64,000 bases of DNA from Aporophyla lueneburgensis (GCA_932294355.1 OW028741.1:9362001-9426000); one strand, 5' to 3'; positions 30,831-42,267 are shown, counted from the first letter of the stretch. The notes: generated by a model not told the origin, from the sequence alone. Translations and numbers: made by a program.

Positions 30831-31060
30831 TCAAATTTAAAACAAAATCAAACTTAAAAATCAAAATAAAATCAGAACTATAATCACATTCACAATCAAA
30901 ATTATTGTTGAAATTCCAAAAGCATTATTAAAATTAGAATACAAAAATATTGTTATAATTGAAAACCAAAAACATTGGTCAGATTAAAATCAAAATCAAC
31001 TCTAACATTCAAACTAAAATCGAAATTAAAATTAATAATTAAATTAACTCACACTAAAAG

Positions 31061-31302
31061 AAAATTTATAGGTTTTCGTACATAATTTTTCGAAACCTAC
31101 CAAGAGAGTCAGAGTGTACATCCACAAGATCACTGCAGCTATTTTATAATTTACATAGGCGGGGGATTGGAGAATTAGCACCAAGGACAGTTCTACGCAG
31201 AGGAGGACGTAAGGGGGTTATAGGAGCTCTTGGACTTTTCGTGGGTACACGGAATTTCATCTTGCTCAACAGTTGGGGGCAGTCAATTTTAGCTCTTAAA
31301 AT
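31061..31302 (-). pseudogene. C-terminal end of a LINE ORF2
   Basis: The minus-strand frame reads IDCPQLLSKMKFRVPTKSPR, then RRTVLGANSPIPRLCKL, a TAA, and SLGRFRKIM. This is like the extreme C-terminus found after the RT in several insect LINEs (an RxxxYG.NSP...R...LYN motif followed by F+..I). The stop falls where Y of LYN is expected. Too short to name the clade. Confidence 0.5.
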
Positions 31303-31632
31303 TTTAAATAAGAATAACGAATCTAGTAACTACATACTGGAATAACTACAACATACTGGAATACATGGTTTAAAAAGCGTGTATGTGTAAAGTGAGTTTG
31401 TTTAAATACAAACTCACTTTCGTGTTTCTAGTTTATTTATTTTATAGGATAAATAAGTGTTTTTTTTACCATTGAACAACCAGACTCAACTTATTTAGTT
31501 TAATAATGGTTACCAATGAATTGAAAAAAAAAAGTTCGTCCCACTAATAATATCAGTAGGACGAACGGGAATAAATTTAATATTATTGAAATCCCGTTCG
31601 TCCCAATAGTAGGACGACGGCAGTAGAATGAC

Positions 31633-31903
31633 CGGAAAAAACGGAGAAAAGGTTTTTTTCAAAAAAGAAACAGATGTATAAAAATAAATATTAATGAATT
31701 CTCTATCTTCATAGACTACTCTATGTTATGGTCGTCCAGCCGATATGGCTTTACTTGTATTAAAGATAAGTGCTACGAAGACATCTCGACCTGTCGCGTA
31801 AAACTACTACATATTACTTCCAAGCTTATGTGCTTCTTTATTTACTTTCATATTTTTATGTTCTTATGACATAAGATATTCTAGGACGTTGTATCGTTAT
31901 GTA
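31633..31903. other. No gene seen
   Basis: AT-rich spacer. Confidence 0.5.
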
Positions 31904-32186
31904 TCCATACTAATATTATAAATGGGAAAGTGTGTGTGCCTGTTTGTCCGTCTTTCACGGCAAAACGGAGCGACGAATTGACGTGATTTTTTAAGTGGAG
32001 ATAGTTGAAGGGATGGAGAGAGTATGTCACTCTAATTTTTGTCTCTTTCTAACCCCCCACTTCCCTAAAATGGGGGGTGAAAAACCTGATTGCTCAACAC
32101 TACATACGGACCGGCGATTCGATGCGACGGGGTGGGTCGCGGGAGCAAGAAATTTGGACGCGGACGAAGTCGCGGGCTGAAGCTAG
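31904..32186 (+). mobile_element. Short Helitron-like element, variant body
   Basis: Starts TCCATACTAATATTATAAA and ends GGACGCGGACGAAGTCGCGG..GAAGCTAG. The body (CGGCAAAACGGAGCGACG, CCCCCCACTTCCC) differs from the 26069 type, so this is another subfamily with shared ends. Confidence 0.75.
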
Positions 32187-32234
32187 TTTGTTATATTTGT
32201 AGCTTCAGTCTATCTGTCTAGCCTTTTCCTATAC

Positions 32235-32525
32235 GTAGAGATCGACTCCAAGTATAACTGAATGCAGCTGAATATCAGTATTTTACATGGAGTGACTGCC
32301 TTTCTGTCATCTACAACCCAGTTTCTGGGTACAGGATACCCTTTGGTAAAAGTGGTTGTCAGTCTTTCGAGCCTCTGACTATCCGTAACGACTGTCAAAG
32401 ATGTACAAATAGCAACCCAAGACCAACGGAATAAAGTGCATTCTTTAGTAAGGAGGAGTCTCAATTTGTAGTGGATGGTCAGCCATTCACAAACCGACTG
32501 CGGTAAACGTAGCTTAAACTAATAG
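32235..32525 (-). mobile_element. 5S-rRNA-derived SINE, degenerate
   Basis: Same body as 27995-28345 (CAGTATTTTACATGGAGTGA, CTACAACCCAGTTTCTGGGT, CAAAGAT, AAGACCAACGG), and a decayed 5S-like head at its right (minus-strand AGTTTAAGCTACG...CCGCAGTCGGTTTG). Confidence 0.65.
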
Positions 32526-33117
32526 ATCTTATGGCTTATTATGGTATGTTCATCAGATGTTTCTCACAACTTTGAAACACCTTAGACAAAACTACTTTTT
32601 TCAATAATTCAATCAAAATTATGTCCCACAGTCAACAGTTATGTTAGTAAAAGAATATGTCAAAGTCCACTGTAGATCAATTTGACTTATGCCATTCAAT
32701 AGAACGTACCCAATTTGCTCCCTAAAGTTTCAAATTGTAGACATACAAGTTTCCTTACAATTCTGACATGAAGCAATAGAATGCAGAATCAGGCAATACC
32801 AACAGGTGCAACGCTATTGCAACTGTTATAGAACACAGTGAAATTATATTAGTTTCTGAATGGTATTGCTTTCTAAAGACTAAGCATGTTACATAATAAG
32901 ATAGCAATTTAGCACGTTCTTCGTTTATTAAGTTTTACAGTATCTTTCACGTACACAGCGGTAAATTGTTTTTCATAACAGTTTGTGGAAGTTCTGCGTA
33001 AACAGCTGTTTAATAATGTCTTGTTGGAATATTGTTTTAATTATAACACAAACATATTCGTTTGGAAAAATGAAAATGTGATTTATATGCTTAGTATGAA
33101 TCTGAGTCATAGTCCCT
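32526..33117. other. No gene seen
   Basis: AT-rich DNA with no recognisable element. Confidence 0.5.
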
Positions 33118-33465
33118 TAAATATTGGGCACGCCTCGGGCGTCGGGAGTCCATAGCGGACTAGGCCACCGCAGGCGCGGGCTTCCGGACGGCGAGCAATA
33201 GGTAGCTCGCCACTAAGGACCAGGCACGGGTCGACGGCTCTTTGTGTTCCACACGTGCCTCAAAGAGATGGCAGCACGATTAAAGGACTCTGCTAGAGCC
33301 GATGCCTGCCAGGGTCTTGGATTTGTTCGAAAAAGTTAGGTACCGGAGCCTTGGCACAGGCAACTGAAGGGAACACGGGTAGGTTTTAGTTAGTAAAAGC
33401 TTGACACGCCTTTCCGCTCCACTCAGAGCGGGAGATGTCCTTTGGTGATTACTCAACAAACAACA
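33118..33465 (+). mobile_element. R1-clade LINE, old 3' fragment
   Basis: Plus-strand copy of the ORF2 end and 3' UTR (CGCCTCGGGCGTCGGGAGTC, GGCGAGCAATAGGTAGCTCG, CTCCACTCAGAGCGGGAGAT). More diverged than the other copies, so older. No poly(A) or target duplication is left. Confidence 0.8.
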
Positions 33466-34677
33466 CCCTTACAGATGGCATGAGTGATCAAAATGAACCT
33501 TCCTGGAATGTTCCGAAAATATTAGTTATTTTAACGAAACACTTTTGTATTATTTTTAAAGTGAGTTTCAACTTTAACATTTAAGCTTGATACAGTCCCT
33601 TGATACTTTGAGTTATTCAGTTTTCGAATGACCCAAATTCAATTCACATTTTTCTTTTATTAATATAAAAAGATTAGAAACAGGCGGCATCTTAATTACT
33701 GGTTACGTTATAACAAAGTCCTTTATTTAGCCAATTTCTTAGCTTCAGTTTAAAATTCTATAAGCGCTTTCTTTTGTTCGTTTACAAAGAGAAAATCGAC
33801 GACTGCTATAATAGAAAATAAACTTTATTTTAAAGCGCCAACGTGCATTTTCAATTTAATATTCCTTAAGGGTACTGTAAACATTCTTTCAGTGATTATT
33901 TTTAAAGGGCGTCTCTTTAATAGGCCCCATTTTGACTCAACTCCCAATAAATTATTTTAGATTGGCAACCTTTAGACCCAAAAAGCGATTGTTATACGTA
34001 GCTCCTTGTAGGTAGTTCTAATTTACAAAGCTTTAGGTACTAGTTATTTTGCCGAAAATAAACAAAAAAAAAATAGCACTTAAGTGTGCTAACGTTTTGC
34101 TGAGAGAAATTCCTTTAAAAAACTTTAGTCAATTTAAAACTTGACTAAAGTCTTTAAAAGACAAAGCAGTGATAGTTCATAATTTGAACCGACTTTAATT
34201 GGGAGGGCTTCTGTTCCAGGAACTGCTAATCAAAGTTTGTTATCATCGGTCTCTTAAGGGCTAATTTCACCAATTAACCCGTTTTGGACGAGAATGGCAC
34301 TGTTAGAATGCCACTTTTTAGCGGCTCCTAAACTAATTTGATTTGTGTATGAAAACTTCCAGACAGCCATATTTTTATAATTCAAACGGTACTCTTTCTG
34401 ATAGTGACCATGTTTTTTTTTTTCTTCTAAATAAATATGAATTAAGAAAAAAAAATAGTTTAAAGATGAAAAAATGCAAAGAATTTAAAAAATCTAATGA
34501 GCCGCTAAAGATCTGTGTACAAACAGTGCCATTCTCATCCGAAACGCGTTAAACTGACACCTAAACTACGTTCATGAGCTGTCAATGTCAATATTCCACA
34601 ACAATGATGACACTGACTACTGTCGAACGCAGTGTAGATGTGTTGATCGCCTTCAGTTTTAATTTGTGAAATCCGCC
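33466..34677. other. No gene seen
   Basis: AT-rich, 1.2 kb. A small frame at 34343-34552 is lysine-rich and driven by poly-A codons, so not considered a gene. Confidence 0.5.
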
Positions 34678-34692
34678 CTAAGATTGACGACC

Positions 34693-34958
34693 ACTTCTGT
34701 TTTGCGTGGGACATCATCAAATGACGTCTCCCGTTCTGGGCGGCGCGAGAGGTCATGTCAGACTTTTACTGACTAAAACCCACCCCTGTTACTTCAGTTA
34801 CCTATATGCCAGGGCCACGGTAACTCTTTCGAACAAATCTCGCGACCCTGGCAGGCATTGGTCCTAGCGGAACCTATCAATTATCCTGACATCTCTTCGA
34901 GACGCGCGTGGAACACAACGCGCCTTCGAAACGGGCCTGGTCCTTACCGGGCAGTGAG
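34693..34958 (-). mobile_element. R1-clade LINE 3' fragment with 15-bp target duplication
   Basis: Minus-strand 3' UTR of the family. CTAAGATTGACGACC flanks it at 34678-34692 and 34959-34973, so it is a separate 5'-truncated insertion of 266 bp. The A-tail is degenerate. Confidence 0.88.
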
Positions 34959-34973
34959 CTAAGATTGACGACC

Positions 34974-35426
34974 CCTGACCTACTCATCAAGTTGGTCCAT
35001 ACCGTAGGGCCTAGCACAAACGCGCGGAGTTAACGGAACGTAAATTCGACCGATTTTGACATTCAAAATACGAATCGCATGGGTACTTTCTACCGGGATT
35101 TGAAGTATCCTAATCCAGGTATTAAAAAATCAGTGTGCCAAATTTCATCCAATGTTAAAACGCTGCACGCCAGTAATACTCACAGTCGACTAAATTTTTT
35201 CCGACATCTTCAACAACCACCGTCATATTTCAACCAATTTACACAAAACCTTAACTAATTATACACCTGAACTTTCCTCGGAAATCACTCCATGTATTGG
35301 TAAAAACCGTATGACAATCCGTTAGGCAGTTTTTGAGTTTATTGCATTAAGACAGATAGGCAGACACACTGGTTTTAAAAAATATTTTGAAATTATCTAG
35401 TTTTTAGACTTTATTTATATAAGACA
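34974..35426 (+). repeat. Possible LINE 3' region (RTE-like)
   Basis: Near 35275-35370 there is CCTCGGAAATCACTCC, AAAACCGTATGACAATCCGT and CAGATAGGCAGACA. This resembles the 3' sequence that many RTE-type LINEs carry before their tail. No coding part remains; low confidence. Confidence 0.35.
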
Positions 35427-35694
35427 CTAGCTTCTGCCCGCGACATCACCCGCGTCAAATTTTTGCTCCCCTGACCCTTCTCGTCGCATCGAATTGCCTG
35501 CCAGTTTCCGTCCATTTTTCATTGCTGCTCCGCTCCTTTTGATTGTAGCGTGATGTTATATAGCCCATAGCCTTCCTCAATAAATAAGCTACCCAACCAA
35601 AAATAATTTTTCAATTCCGACCAGTAGTTTCTGAGATTAGCGCGTTCAATCAAACAAACAAACTCTTCAGCTTTATAATATTATATAGTATAGA
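35427..35694 (-). mobile_element. Short Helitron-like element (Lep1 type)
   Basis: Minus-strand copy of the 26069-26317 family with CTAG at 35427-35430, ...CTTCTGCCCGCGAC..., TTTATAATATTA and a 5' terminus near 35694. Confidence 0.75.
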
Positions 35695-35696
35695 CA

Positions 35697-35920
35697 AGCT
35701 TTTGCCCGCGGCTTCGCCCGCGTGGATGTCCGAAATTAACGCAGGTATTTTTCTAAAATAAAAGATTTTTTTTTAAAATAAATGTAGCCTAAGTTACTTC
35801 TTGTTACATCAGCTATCTGCCAGTGAAAGTCCCGTCAAAATCGGACCAGCCATTTCAAAGATTAGCCGGAACAAACAGACAGACAGACAGACAAAAATTG
35901 TAAAAAATGTTGTTTTGGTA
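35697..35920 (-). mobile_element. Second Helitron-like element, other subfamily
   Basis: Directly adjoining the previous copy: AGCTTTTGCCCGCGGCTTCG, GCCCGCGTGG, CCCGTCAAAATCGGACCAGC and a (CAGA)n stretch near 35875-35892. The GC-rich terminal hairpin is of the common lepidopteran type. The far end is unclear. Confidence 0.55.
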
Positions 35921-36454
35921 TATATATCGTGTATACATCCATATACACTTAGTAAAAAGTGGATATCTTAATATTACAAACAGACACTCCAATTTTATTT
36001 ATTTGTGTAGATGTGTAGATTATGCCTGCCGCATACATTTAAATCAAAATACTGTAAATCAGTTGTATTTTCGATTAAAAATCGTTACGTTAACTTCACA
36101 CGTTCGAACTTGGGCTTCAAATTGTTTCAGGAATCCAATAGTCATTAATAAATTTTCACCGCGAAACCACTTTATGAATTGATTAATTTGAAATTGTTCT
36201 GGCTTCGAGATTTATTAAGTGTCTGGAATTATTGATAGTGAATTTCTGTACCCTGATTTAGAACAAAGGTATTGTTAGTGGGTAAACGTAATATAAATTG
36301 GGTTGGATTTTGACCAGTAAAAGGTCTTGGCGAGGCCTTTTTGCCTTAGAAGGATAAGCTATTATTTCTAAATATAAGGGATTTAAAAAAAGACAATGTT
36401 TATCTGACTACAGGCCGTAAGCACTTCAGAGGAGATGTTTTTAATAGGTAGTAA
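35921..36454. other. No gene seen
   Basis: AT-rich; no convincing frame. Confidence 0.45.
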
Positions 36455-36550
36455 ATAAACCAGTCTTGTCCAACGTCGTAAGTCAAATAGGCAGTCGCTT
36501 CATGTAAAATACTGGTATTCAGGTGCATCCGGTAGTCCTATCTTCTATCC
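36455..36550 (+). mobile_element. Fragment of 5S-derived SINE body
   Basis: AAATAGGCAGTCGCTTCATG, TAAAATACTGGTATTCAGGT and TGCATCCGG match the body of the 57945-58300 copy. No head or tail. Confidence 0.55.
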
Positions 36551-36729
36551 CATTCCCGCACATTGCCTTTCGTCCGCGTGTAAGCAAGACGGGTACGCCG
36601 CCATATTTAAAATGGAGCAGAAAGAAAAATGGCGATTTGTCGATGTTGAGAACCTGTTTCGCGCACAACTCCTGCGCCTATGTCGAAACAATTGAAAGTG
36701 GAGAAAATAAAGCAAACTGTTATCACTAA

Positions 36730-37000
36730 CTTACTTCTGCCCGCGACTAGGACCGCGTCAATTTTTTGCTCCCCTGACCCTTCCCCTCGCATCAAATTGC
36801 CTGCCAGTTTTCGCCCATTTTTCGTTGCTGCTCCGCTCCTTTTGATTATAGCGTGATGTTATATAGCTTTTAGCCTTCCTCAATAAATAGGCTACCTAAC
36901 ACACAAAGAATTTTGCAATTCAGTAGTTCCTGAGATTACCGCGTTCAACCAACCAAACAAACAAACAAACTCTTCAGTTTTATAATATTATAAAGTATAG
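36730..37000 (-). mobile_element. Short Helitron-like element (Lep1 type), 3' terminus mutated
   Basis: Minus-strand copy with ACTTCTGCCCGCGACTAGGA, TTATAGCGTGATGTTATATA and TTTTATAATATTA at the far end. The terminal CTAG is changed to CTTA. Confidence 0.7.
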
Positions 37001-37814
37001 ATTTCTCTCCAAACAGTAATTGCACATCATCTTTGTTTATGCAAACGGACATGACTAAAATCTATCGTTAAAAATCGCTTATTTCGCGTAAACTCTCACT
37101 ACGGTACTGCACCTATACTTCATTGCACAAACCACATTCAATTCCCACTCAATCAAATCCGAAACCCAACCATACATAACACATCTAGGTACCTACAATC
37201 ACTAAAGCAAAACTCTTATTTATTTTTATCGTATGTTTGGAAACAATCTTATCAGCTACAGACTTCTAACACGAATCTTCATGTATACCTACTAGCTATC
37301 AGATACGTTTCGTATTCCAATTTTGTGAACAAATAAAACTGGTTGATACATACGATGGTATTTGTGAAATGTGTCTGGGTATACTCGACTACATATCCGT
37401 CTGTAATTTCCAGTATATGCTGACCACTCATTGTCTTGACTTTTAATAGAATGGGAGCTCAACTGATACTGGAAGTGAAGCTCAATGTCGCGTCGTGCGT
37501 ACTTCTGACGTATCCAGACTGGTTTGTCTAATCTTTACACATCTGTCATATAGGGTCTTTAAGTTTTCTCTAGGAATAGTTTGGGAGAAAATAAAAGTGG
37601 CATTTGTGGCAGTGTTGACTGTAATTGAGATTGTCTCAGGGATAAAATTAATCAGAAGTTCTGGAAGAAGAACCTGGCTAGTATTTGTAGCTTAGTTTGA
37701 AGTGAATGCTATACCTTTTCATCGGGTTTTTTACAGGGCAATAACTGTTAGGCAGCGGTCCTACTTATCTTCTATTCTTCTATTTTGAATTATTTTATTT
37801 ACATAACATAATTC
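37001..37814. other. No gene seen
   Basis: AT-rich spacer of about 0.8 kb; short frames only. Confidence 0.5.
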
Positions 37815-38032
37815 CATTCCCATTTCTTACCGTGGGTGTCGTAAGGCGACAAATAGACTTATTGGAGAATGGGCTACCTATTATCCAGTAAAATGCATAG
37901 AGAACGATCTAACATATTGCGATCGCCAAAACGCATGCCAAGCGTAGTGATTATGGCACACCCCTCCGCATTTTGGGTGAGGCCTATGACCAGACAGTTG
38001 ACGTCTTTTGGCTGAAATGATGATGACATAAG
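37815..38032 (+). mobile_element. SINE with RTE-like tail (family A)
   Basis: CCGTGGGTGTCGTAAGGCGA, CGATCGCCAAAACGCATGCC, GGGTGAGGCCTATGACCAGA and CTGAAATGATGATGACA. Its GAT tail merges with the microsatellite that follows. Confidence 0.75.
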
Positions 38033-38145
38033 ATAACATGACATAACATAACATGACATAACATAACATGACATAACATAACATGACATAACATAACATG
38101 ACATAACATAACATGACATAACATAACATGACATAACATAACATG
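38030..38145. repeat. Microsatellite (ACATAACATAACATG)n
   Basis: About seven 15-bp units between two SINEs of opposite orientation. Open frames through it in several phases are translation artefacts. Confidence 0.92.
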
Positions 38146-38157
38146 ACGTCTTATTTC

Positions 38158-38397
38158 CCCGTAGGGTTGGGCAGAGGTGTACCTATAGTTCATCTAGTTT
38201 TGTCCAGTTATGTTTACCATGTAATACGGGCGAGTCTATTGCTATCAACCTGGCACAAATCTTGACTCCGGGCTGCTTCTGAATAATTCCAGATAGAAAA
38301 ATTCATAACACTTTTTTGCCCGGCCTGGGAATCGAACCTAGGATATCGTGCTCAGCAGTAATGCTTGCGACAACTAGATCAACGAGGCAGTTTTTAT
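38158..38397 (-). mobile_element. tRNA-derived SINE (family B)
   Basis: The minus-strand head reads CTGCCTCGTTGATCTAGTTG and continues to CCTAGGTTCGATTCCCAGGC. The GGTTCGATTCC part is a perfect RNA polymerase III B box; an A-box-like stretch precedes it. The body includes TTGTGCCAGGTTGATAGC. Best-preserved copy of this family in the window. Confidence 0.75.
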
Positions 38398-38975
38398 TTA
38401 CAGATCTATTTACAGTATTGGCTGATTTTAAAGGAGTAACGGTGAAGTTCCAACCTGTAGGAGCAACTAGATTCAATTTAATTTGTTTTGTAAATAACGT
38501 GCAAAAGTGCCTGTCATGTGCCTATAAGAAATAAATTATTTGACTTTGATTTGACTTCGACTCTGACCACCTCTGATCTAAACTGATCATGATACATCGA
38601 CACAACATGCTACATGAAAGAACGTTATTGTAGATTCATTTAAGTAACAATTTTGCTGGTGTTTTGTTTGTACGTAAAATAGGCAAACGGCATAAAAGAA
38701 AAGGCTTAGGTAGAGGTATAAAATAAATTTAAGATTTAGGTTAGATTAACACTAATGTTAAGGCTCCCGCAGTCTGGCTCTAGGAGAAAAATTGCCATGG
38801 AAATTCCATAGAAAATGTCCTTTTAAAGTCGCTTCGCACTGTCGCAATGCGCGTGTTTGCCTTTACGTTGACGTCGGTCGCGTACCGTCCGTCACGCGTA
38901 CAAAGACGCTGACGATAAATGGACGTGTTTAGTGTAGCACCAACTCACTGACCGTAGTGATATATAAATCGGTAC
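38398..38975. other. No gene seen
   Basis: Mixed composition; no element recognised. Confidence 0.45.
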
Positions 38976-39299
38976 ACTTTTTTTTTAAATTCGTTTATTC
39001 GTAGATATTATACATACAAAGTAACACAATTCTTCTGCCAAACTGCAGTATAGTTTGTCGGCAGTGTTCTCGTGGATACGGTTTTTAATATCCAAATACT
39101 GCAAAAAGAAAACAAAAAGGGGTTCACAAAATTAATAGCACATGATGGGCTCAGGTCGTCTTGCCCACCAGGCTGGCATGAGCAACGCATGCACACAACC
39201 CAATCCTCCCGACCGCCACCACACTCCCGTCGCTGGAGGGAGAGAAGCGACCCAGTGTTACTGATGTCAGCCCTGACCATCAGTCGAACACTAAATCCA
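38976..39299 (-). mobile_element. LINE 3' UTR fragment
   Basis: A T-run at 38977-38986 and CGTTTATTCG lead into CTTCTGCCAAACTGCAGTAT and AGTTTGTCGGCAG, similar to the start of the 1.7-kb repeat (417-445). Oriented as a minus-strand 3' end. Coding part absent. Confidence 0.45.
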
Positions 39300-39490
39300 A
39301 CCTTATCTATTAACGATACGATCATTATCATCATTGGCAACGTTGTTCTACCCACTACTTAGTATAGGCCTCCTTCTGTGTCTGCCTATCATGGTCTATG
39401 CGAGTCTCATCCAATGCTTCCCCACGATCTTCTTTATGTCGTCCGACCTGGCTATTGGTCTATCAACGCTCCTTCCACGGTTTCACGGCA
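39300..39490 (-). pseudogene. RTE-clade reverse transcriptase C-terminal remnant
   Basis: Minus strand reads RSDDIKKIVGKHWMRLA, a stop, then TMIGRHRRRPIL. This is a decayed version of the RTE C-terminal pattern (WxDDI.K..G..WMR.AQDR..W..L.EAY). Frame broken several times. Confidence 0.6.
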
Positions 39491-39985
39491 ACCATTCCAT
39501 TAGGGCTCTACCTCTCCTGCTAAAGCAATACGATATCTAATTCATAGAAATAGCAGAAAAATGATTGTATCATAATATCCAAAATAACTCAATATCTACT
39601 ATAAGAGATTTAAACCCTTTCTCAATAAGGATTGAACTGGCCACAAGAAGCGATCACGACACATAACAATAGCTGTCGAAACTGCCACAGAGGATAATAC
39701 CTTTTCCAATTTACCTGCGGTCACCCCGAATGATGAAGTTGTCTATCAATAAATTAAATCTTGCGACCTGTATTAACCCTAAAAATAGGCAGCATAGTAG
39801 TTTAAAGTAGAATAGACATAATAATGTAGCTGGTACTTAGACTAGGAGTCGAAAAAGCTTTGTATCTACAAGTAAAGTCAGTCTATCGCAAGTTGAAATC
39901 ATGAATTCGGCGCATGATTCTAGACCTTAGCGCAGACATTTTTGTCGGCTTGTCGGCTACTAAAAAAATTACCCTGCCAGATATA
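39491..39985. other. No gene seen
   Basis: AT-rich spacer before the mariner. Confidence 0.5.
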
Positions 39986-41271
39986 TTAGGTCTTTACCTA
40001 TGAAAATGCCGTTTTGTATGAAAAAAATTAAACGAATTTTTTTAATGTATTTTTTATTTGTATTAATTGAAATAATCACCCATGCAATCAATGCATCTAT
40101 GCCAACGCAGTGACAATTTATTGATGCCCTTCTTAAAAAAATCAGCTGGACGGGAGGCAACGAATTCTTCAAAGGCATTTTGTACTGCCTCTCGGGTATT
40201 GAATTTTTTTCCCGCCAAGAAGTTATCCAAATTCTGGAAAAAGTAGTAGTCTGTAGGCGCAAGGTCTGGTGAGTAGGGCGGATGACGGAGAGCTTCAACC
40301 CCAGTTCTTGCAACTTGGAGACCGTCTGCTGTGCAGTATGAGGTCGCGCGTTGTCGTACAGGAGCAGCGGAGACGAGCGATTGACCAATGCTGGTTGGAA
40401 ATGTGCCAGCTTCTCCATCATTGAGTTCAGTTCTTCACAGTACACATCTGCAGTAATGCTCACCCCGTTTGGTAAGAAGCTGTGATGAATCACACCGGCG
40501 CTAGACCACCAAACAGTGACCATCACTTTTCTAGGGGTAAGTTTTCGTTTAGGGCATTGTTTAGGTGCTGAACCAGGATCCAACCAACTTGCTGAGCGCT
40601 TGCGGTTATCAAACAGAATCTATTTTTCATCACAGGTAACAATGCGGTTCAAAATTCCTTCATTTGTGTGTCTGTTGAGCAGTGCAAGTAACGTCTCGAC
40701 GGGTACTTCGCGCTGGCGATCATTGAGTTCGTGGGGCACCCATTCGTCAAGCTTTTTTACCTTGCCAATTTAACGCAAATGGACCAATATTGTTTTGACG
40801 CTAACGTCGAAAGCTGCTGCTAATTCAGCCGTAGATTGTGTATCATCAGCTTCCACAATCGCCTTTAATTCGTCATTGTCGACCAAAGTCTTCGGACGAT
40901 CGCGAGGTTCATTTTTCAGGTCGAAATTTCCAGAACGGAAGCGAGCAAACCAATAACAGGTGGTGCGTTGGTTTGTAGTGTTAGCTCCGTAAACGTCGTT
41001 GATGTTGCGTGCCGCTTGTGCCGCGTTGCTGCCACGACGGTACTCATATTCCATAATTACTCGAATTTTTAACGTATCCATGATGACGAAAAAGATTGAA
41101 ATGCGATGAAAATGTAACACTAATCAATAAACAAATGACTACTTTTGGAAAAAGAATTCCATGTTTTTTAAATAAAATTAATTTGAAATTAGAATTCTTA
41201 GACAAACAAAAAATATTTTGATTTGAAATGGCCAGTACTGCAGAACGGCAATTTCATAGGTAAAGACCTAA
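39986..41271 (-). mobile_element. mariner transposon (copy 1, 1286 bp)
   Basis: Inverted termini TTAGGTCTTTACCTATGAAA at both ends, with flanking TA duplications (39984-39985 and 41272-41273). Full mariner length, carrying a broken transposase. A second copy lies at 53540-55839. Confidence 0.93.
40043..41081 (-). pseudogene. mariner transposase, inactivated
   Basis: N-terminal helix-turn-helix region (NAAQAARNINDVYG, WFARFRSGNFDL, PRDRPKTLVDNDELKAIVEA), then IGKV, then the DDE/D catalytic domain with TCDEK (first Asp), LLLYDNARPHT (second Asp) and, in another frame, the region of the third Asp. Lesions: a stop before IGKV near 40770, TAG for the Trp of CDEKW near 40620, and a 1-bp deletion near 40292 relative to copy 2. 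Would have been about 345 residues. Confidence 0.9.
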
Positions 41272-41319
41272 TATATAGTCCTCCAGACTGTATTTAGCTA
41301 TAGTTTAGAGATATTATAG

Positions 41320-41735
41320 TACTCAAGTGTGTGCCCAGACACTGGGGCATTCACTCTTCCCTCATTCCCAATAGTCCGATGGGACAGCAATCCGAAACTA
41401 ACGCAGACATCAGGCGCCAACTTCCAAACTCCCGGTTGTGTTACTAAAAAAATCTAGATGGAACAACGCATTACGATTTGCCCGACGCAATTGCGATCAC
41501 GACCACGAGACGAACGGGGCAGTTCTGTTCGGGGCTCTGTCATATATTCTGACCGCGTGGGTATTGCACATTGTACGAAACGAAAAATTTCTCGCAGAGG
41601 GGGTTATGCTTCAATCCCATTTAATAAAAGGCGAGCTTATTGCCAAAAACTGGCCACAAATCCGGAATCCAATAAACCTCATTATCAGCAGCAGGCCTGG
41701 CGACCACTAGATCAATGACGCAGTCTGCACTACTC
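41320..41735 (-). mobile_element. tRNA-derived SINE, composite
   Basis: The right end on the minus strand reads GACTGCGTCATTGATCTAGT then GGTCGCCAGG, the same tRNA-like head type as at 38397. The left part (CCAGACACTGGGGCATTCAC, CCGATGGGACAGCAATCCGA, CATCAGGCGCCAAC) is a body common in moth SINEs. Confidence 0.6.
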
Positions 41736-42086
41736 AGATCTAAACTTAGATGTTCCTTAGTCATTCTTTATAGTTAGTACCTATTTCTTAGTAGGTATAT
41801 TACTATTAAAAGATTTTCAGACAGAGCGTGGGCTTTCGTCAAGGGTCCTTGCCTTTTGATTCAATTTTAATGGGTTTCATCTTCAAGTTTGAACAACACA
41901 AACAAATTGTTTGCTATAATGTTTTTGCAGTTTATTTCATCCACTGTTATCAATTGATTACTATAGAGACGTATGTAGTATCATCTTTGACCAATATGGC
42001 TACTAAAAACTAAAACTAAATGTCACGAATACTTGATTGAGCGAAAAATCAAGTATTCGTGGTTGTAGCCATTTAGTTTATAATTA
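41736..42086. other. Spacer with a perfect 15-bp hairpin
   Basis: CACGAATACTTGATT (42024-42038) and its exact complement (42047-42061) are separated by 8 nt. The flanks ACTAAATG and CATTTAGT extend the symmetry. Otherwise no gene. Confidence 0.6.
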
Positions 42087-42098
42087 AGGTCGCCTGCT

Positions 42099-42255
42099 TT
42101 TTTTCTGAGTGGTAAATCATCAAATTACGTCTCCCGCTCTGGGTGGAGCGGAGGGGCGTGTCAGACCTTTGCTGACTAAAACCCACCCGTGTTCCTTTAG
42201 TGGCATATGCCAGGGTCACGGTATCTCTTTCGAAGAAATCTCGCGACCTTAGCAG
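42099..42255 (-). mobile_element. R1-clade LINE 3' fragment with 12-bp target duplication
   Basis: 157 bp of 3' UTR with a short T-run as tail. AGGTCGCCTGCT flanks it at 42087-42098 and 42256-42267. Confidence 0.88.
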
Positions 42256-42267
42256 AGGTCGCCTGCT

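Larger units (their letters stand above)
30362..31632 (-). mobile_element. LINE 3' end inside a palindromic CGTCC repeat
   Basis: A 5'-truncated LINE lies on the minus strand: tail of T/A repeats at about 30411-30440, an AT-rich 3' UTR with a minisatellite, and an ORF2 end at 31061-31302. It is flanked by related words on both sides (CCCGCTCGTCCCACTAATGG...GACGGCAG at 30372-30402 and CCCGTTCGTCCCAATAG...GACGGCAG at 31592-31622). These belong to a palindromic repeat whose arms face each other at 31536-31625. Confidence 0.6.

Noticed and set aside
32210..32464. 84-codon minus-strand frame as a gene
   Set aside because: It lies within the 5S-derived SINE copy.
37874..38193. Repetitive frames through the ACATAACATG microsatellite
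   Set aside because: Three overlapping frames are open only because the 15-bp repeat lacks stops.
39008..39362. Frames of about 96-115 codons on both strands as genes
   Set aside because: They overlap the LINE 3' UTR and the RTE remnant and show no domain.
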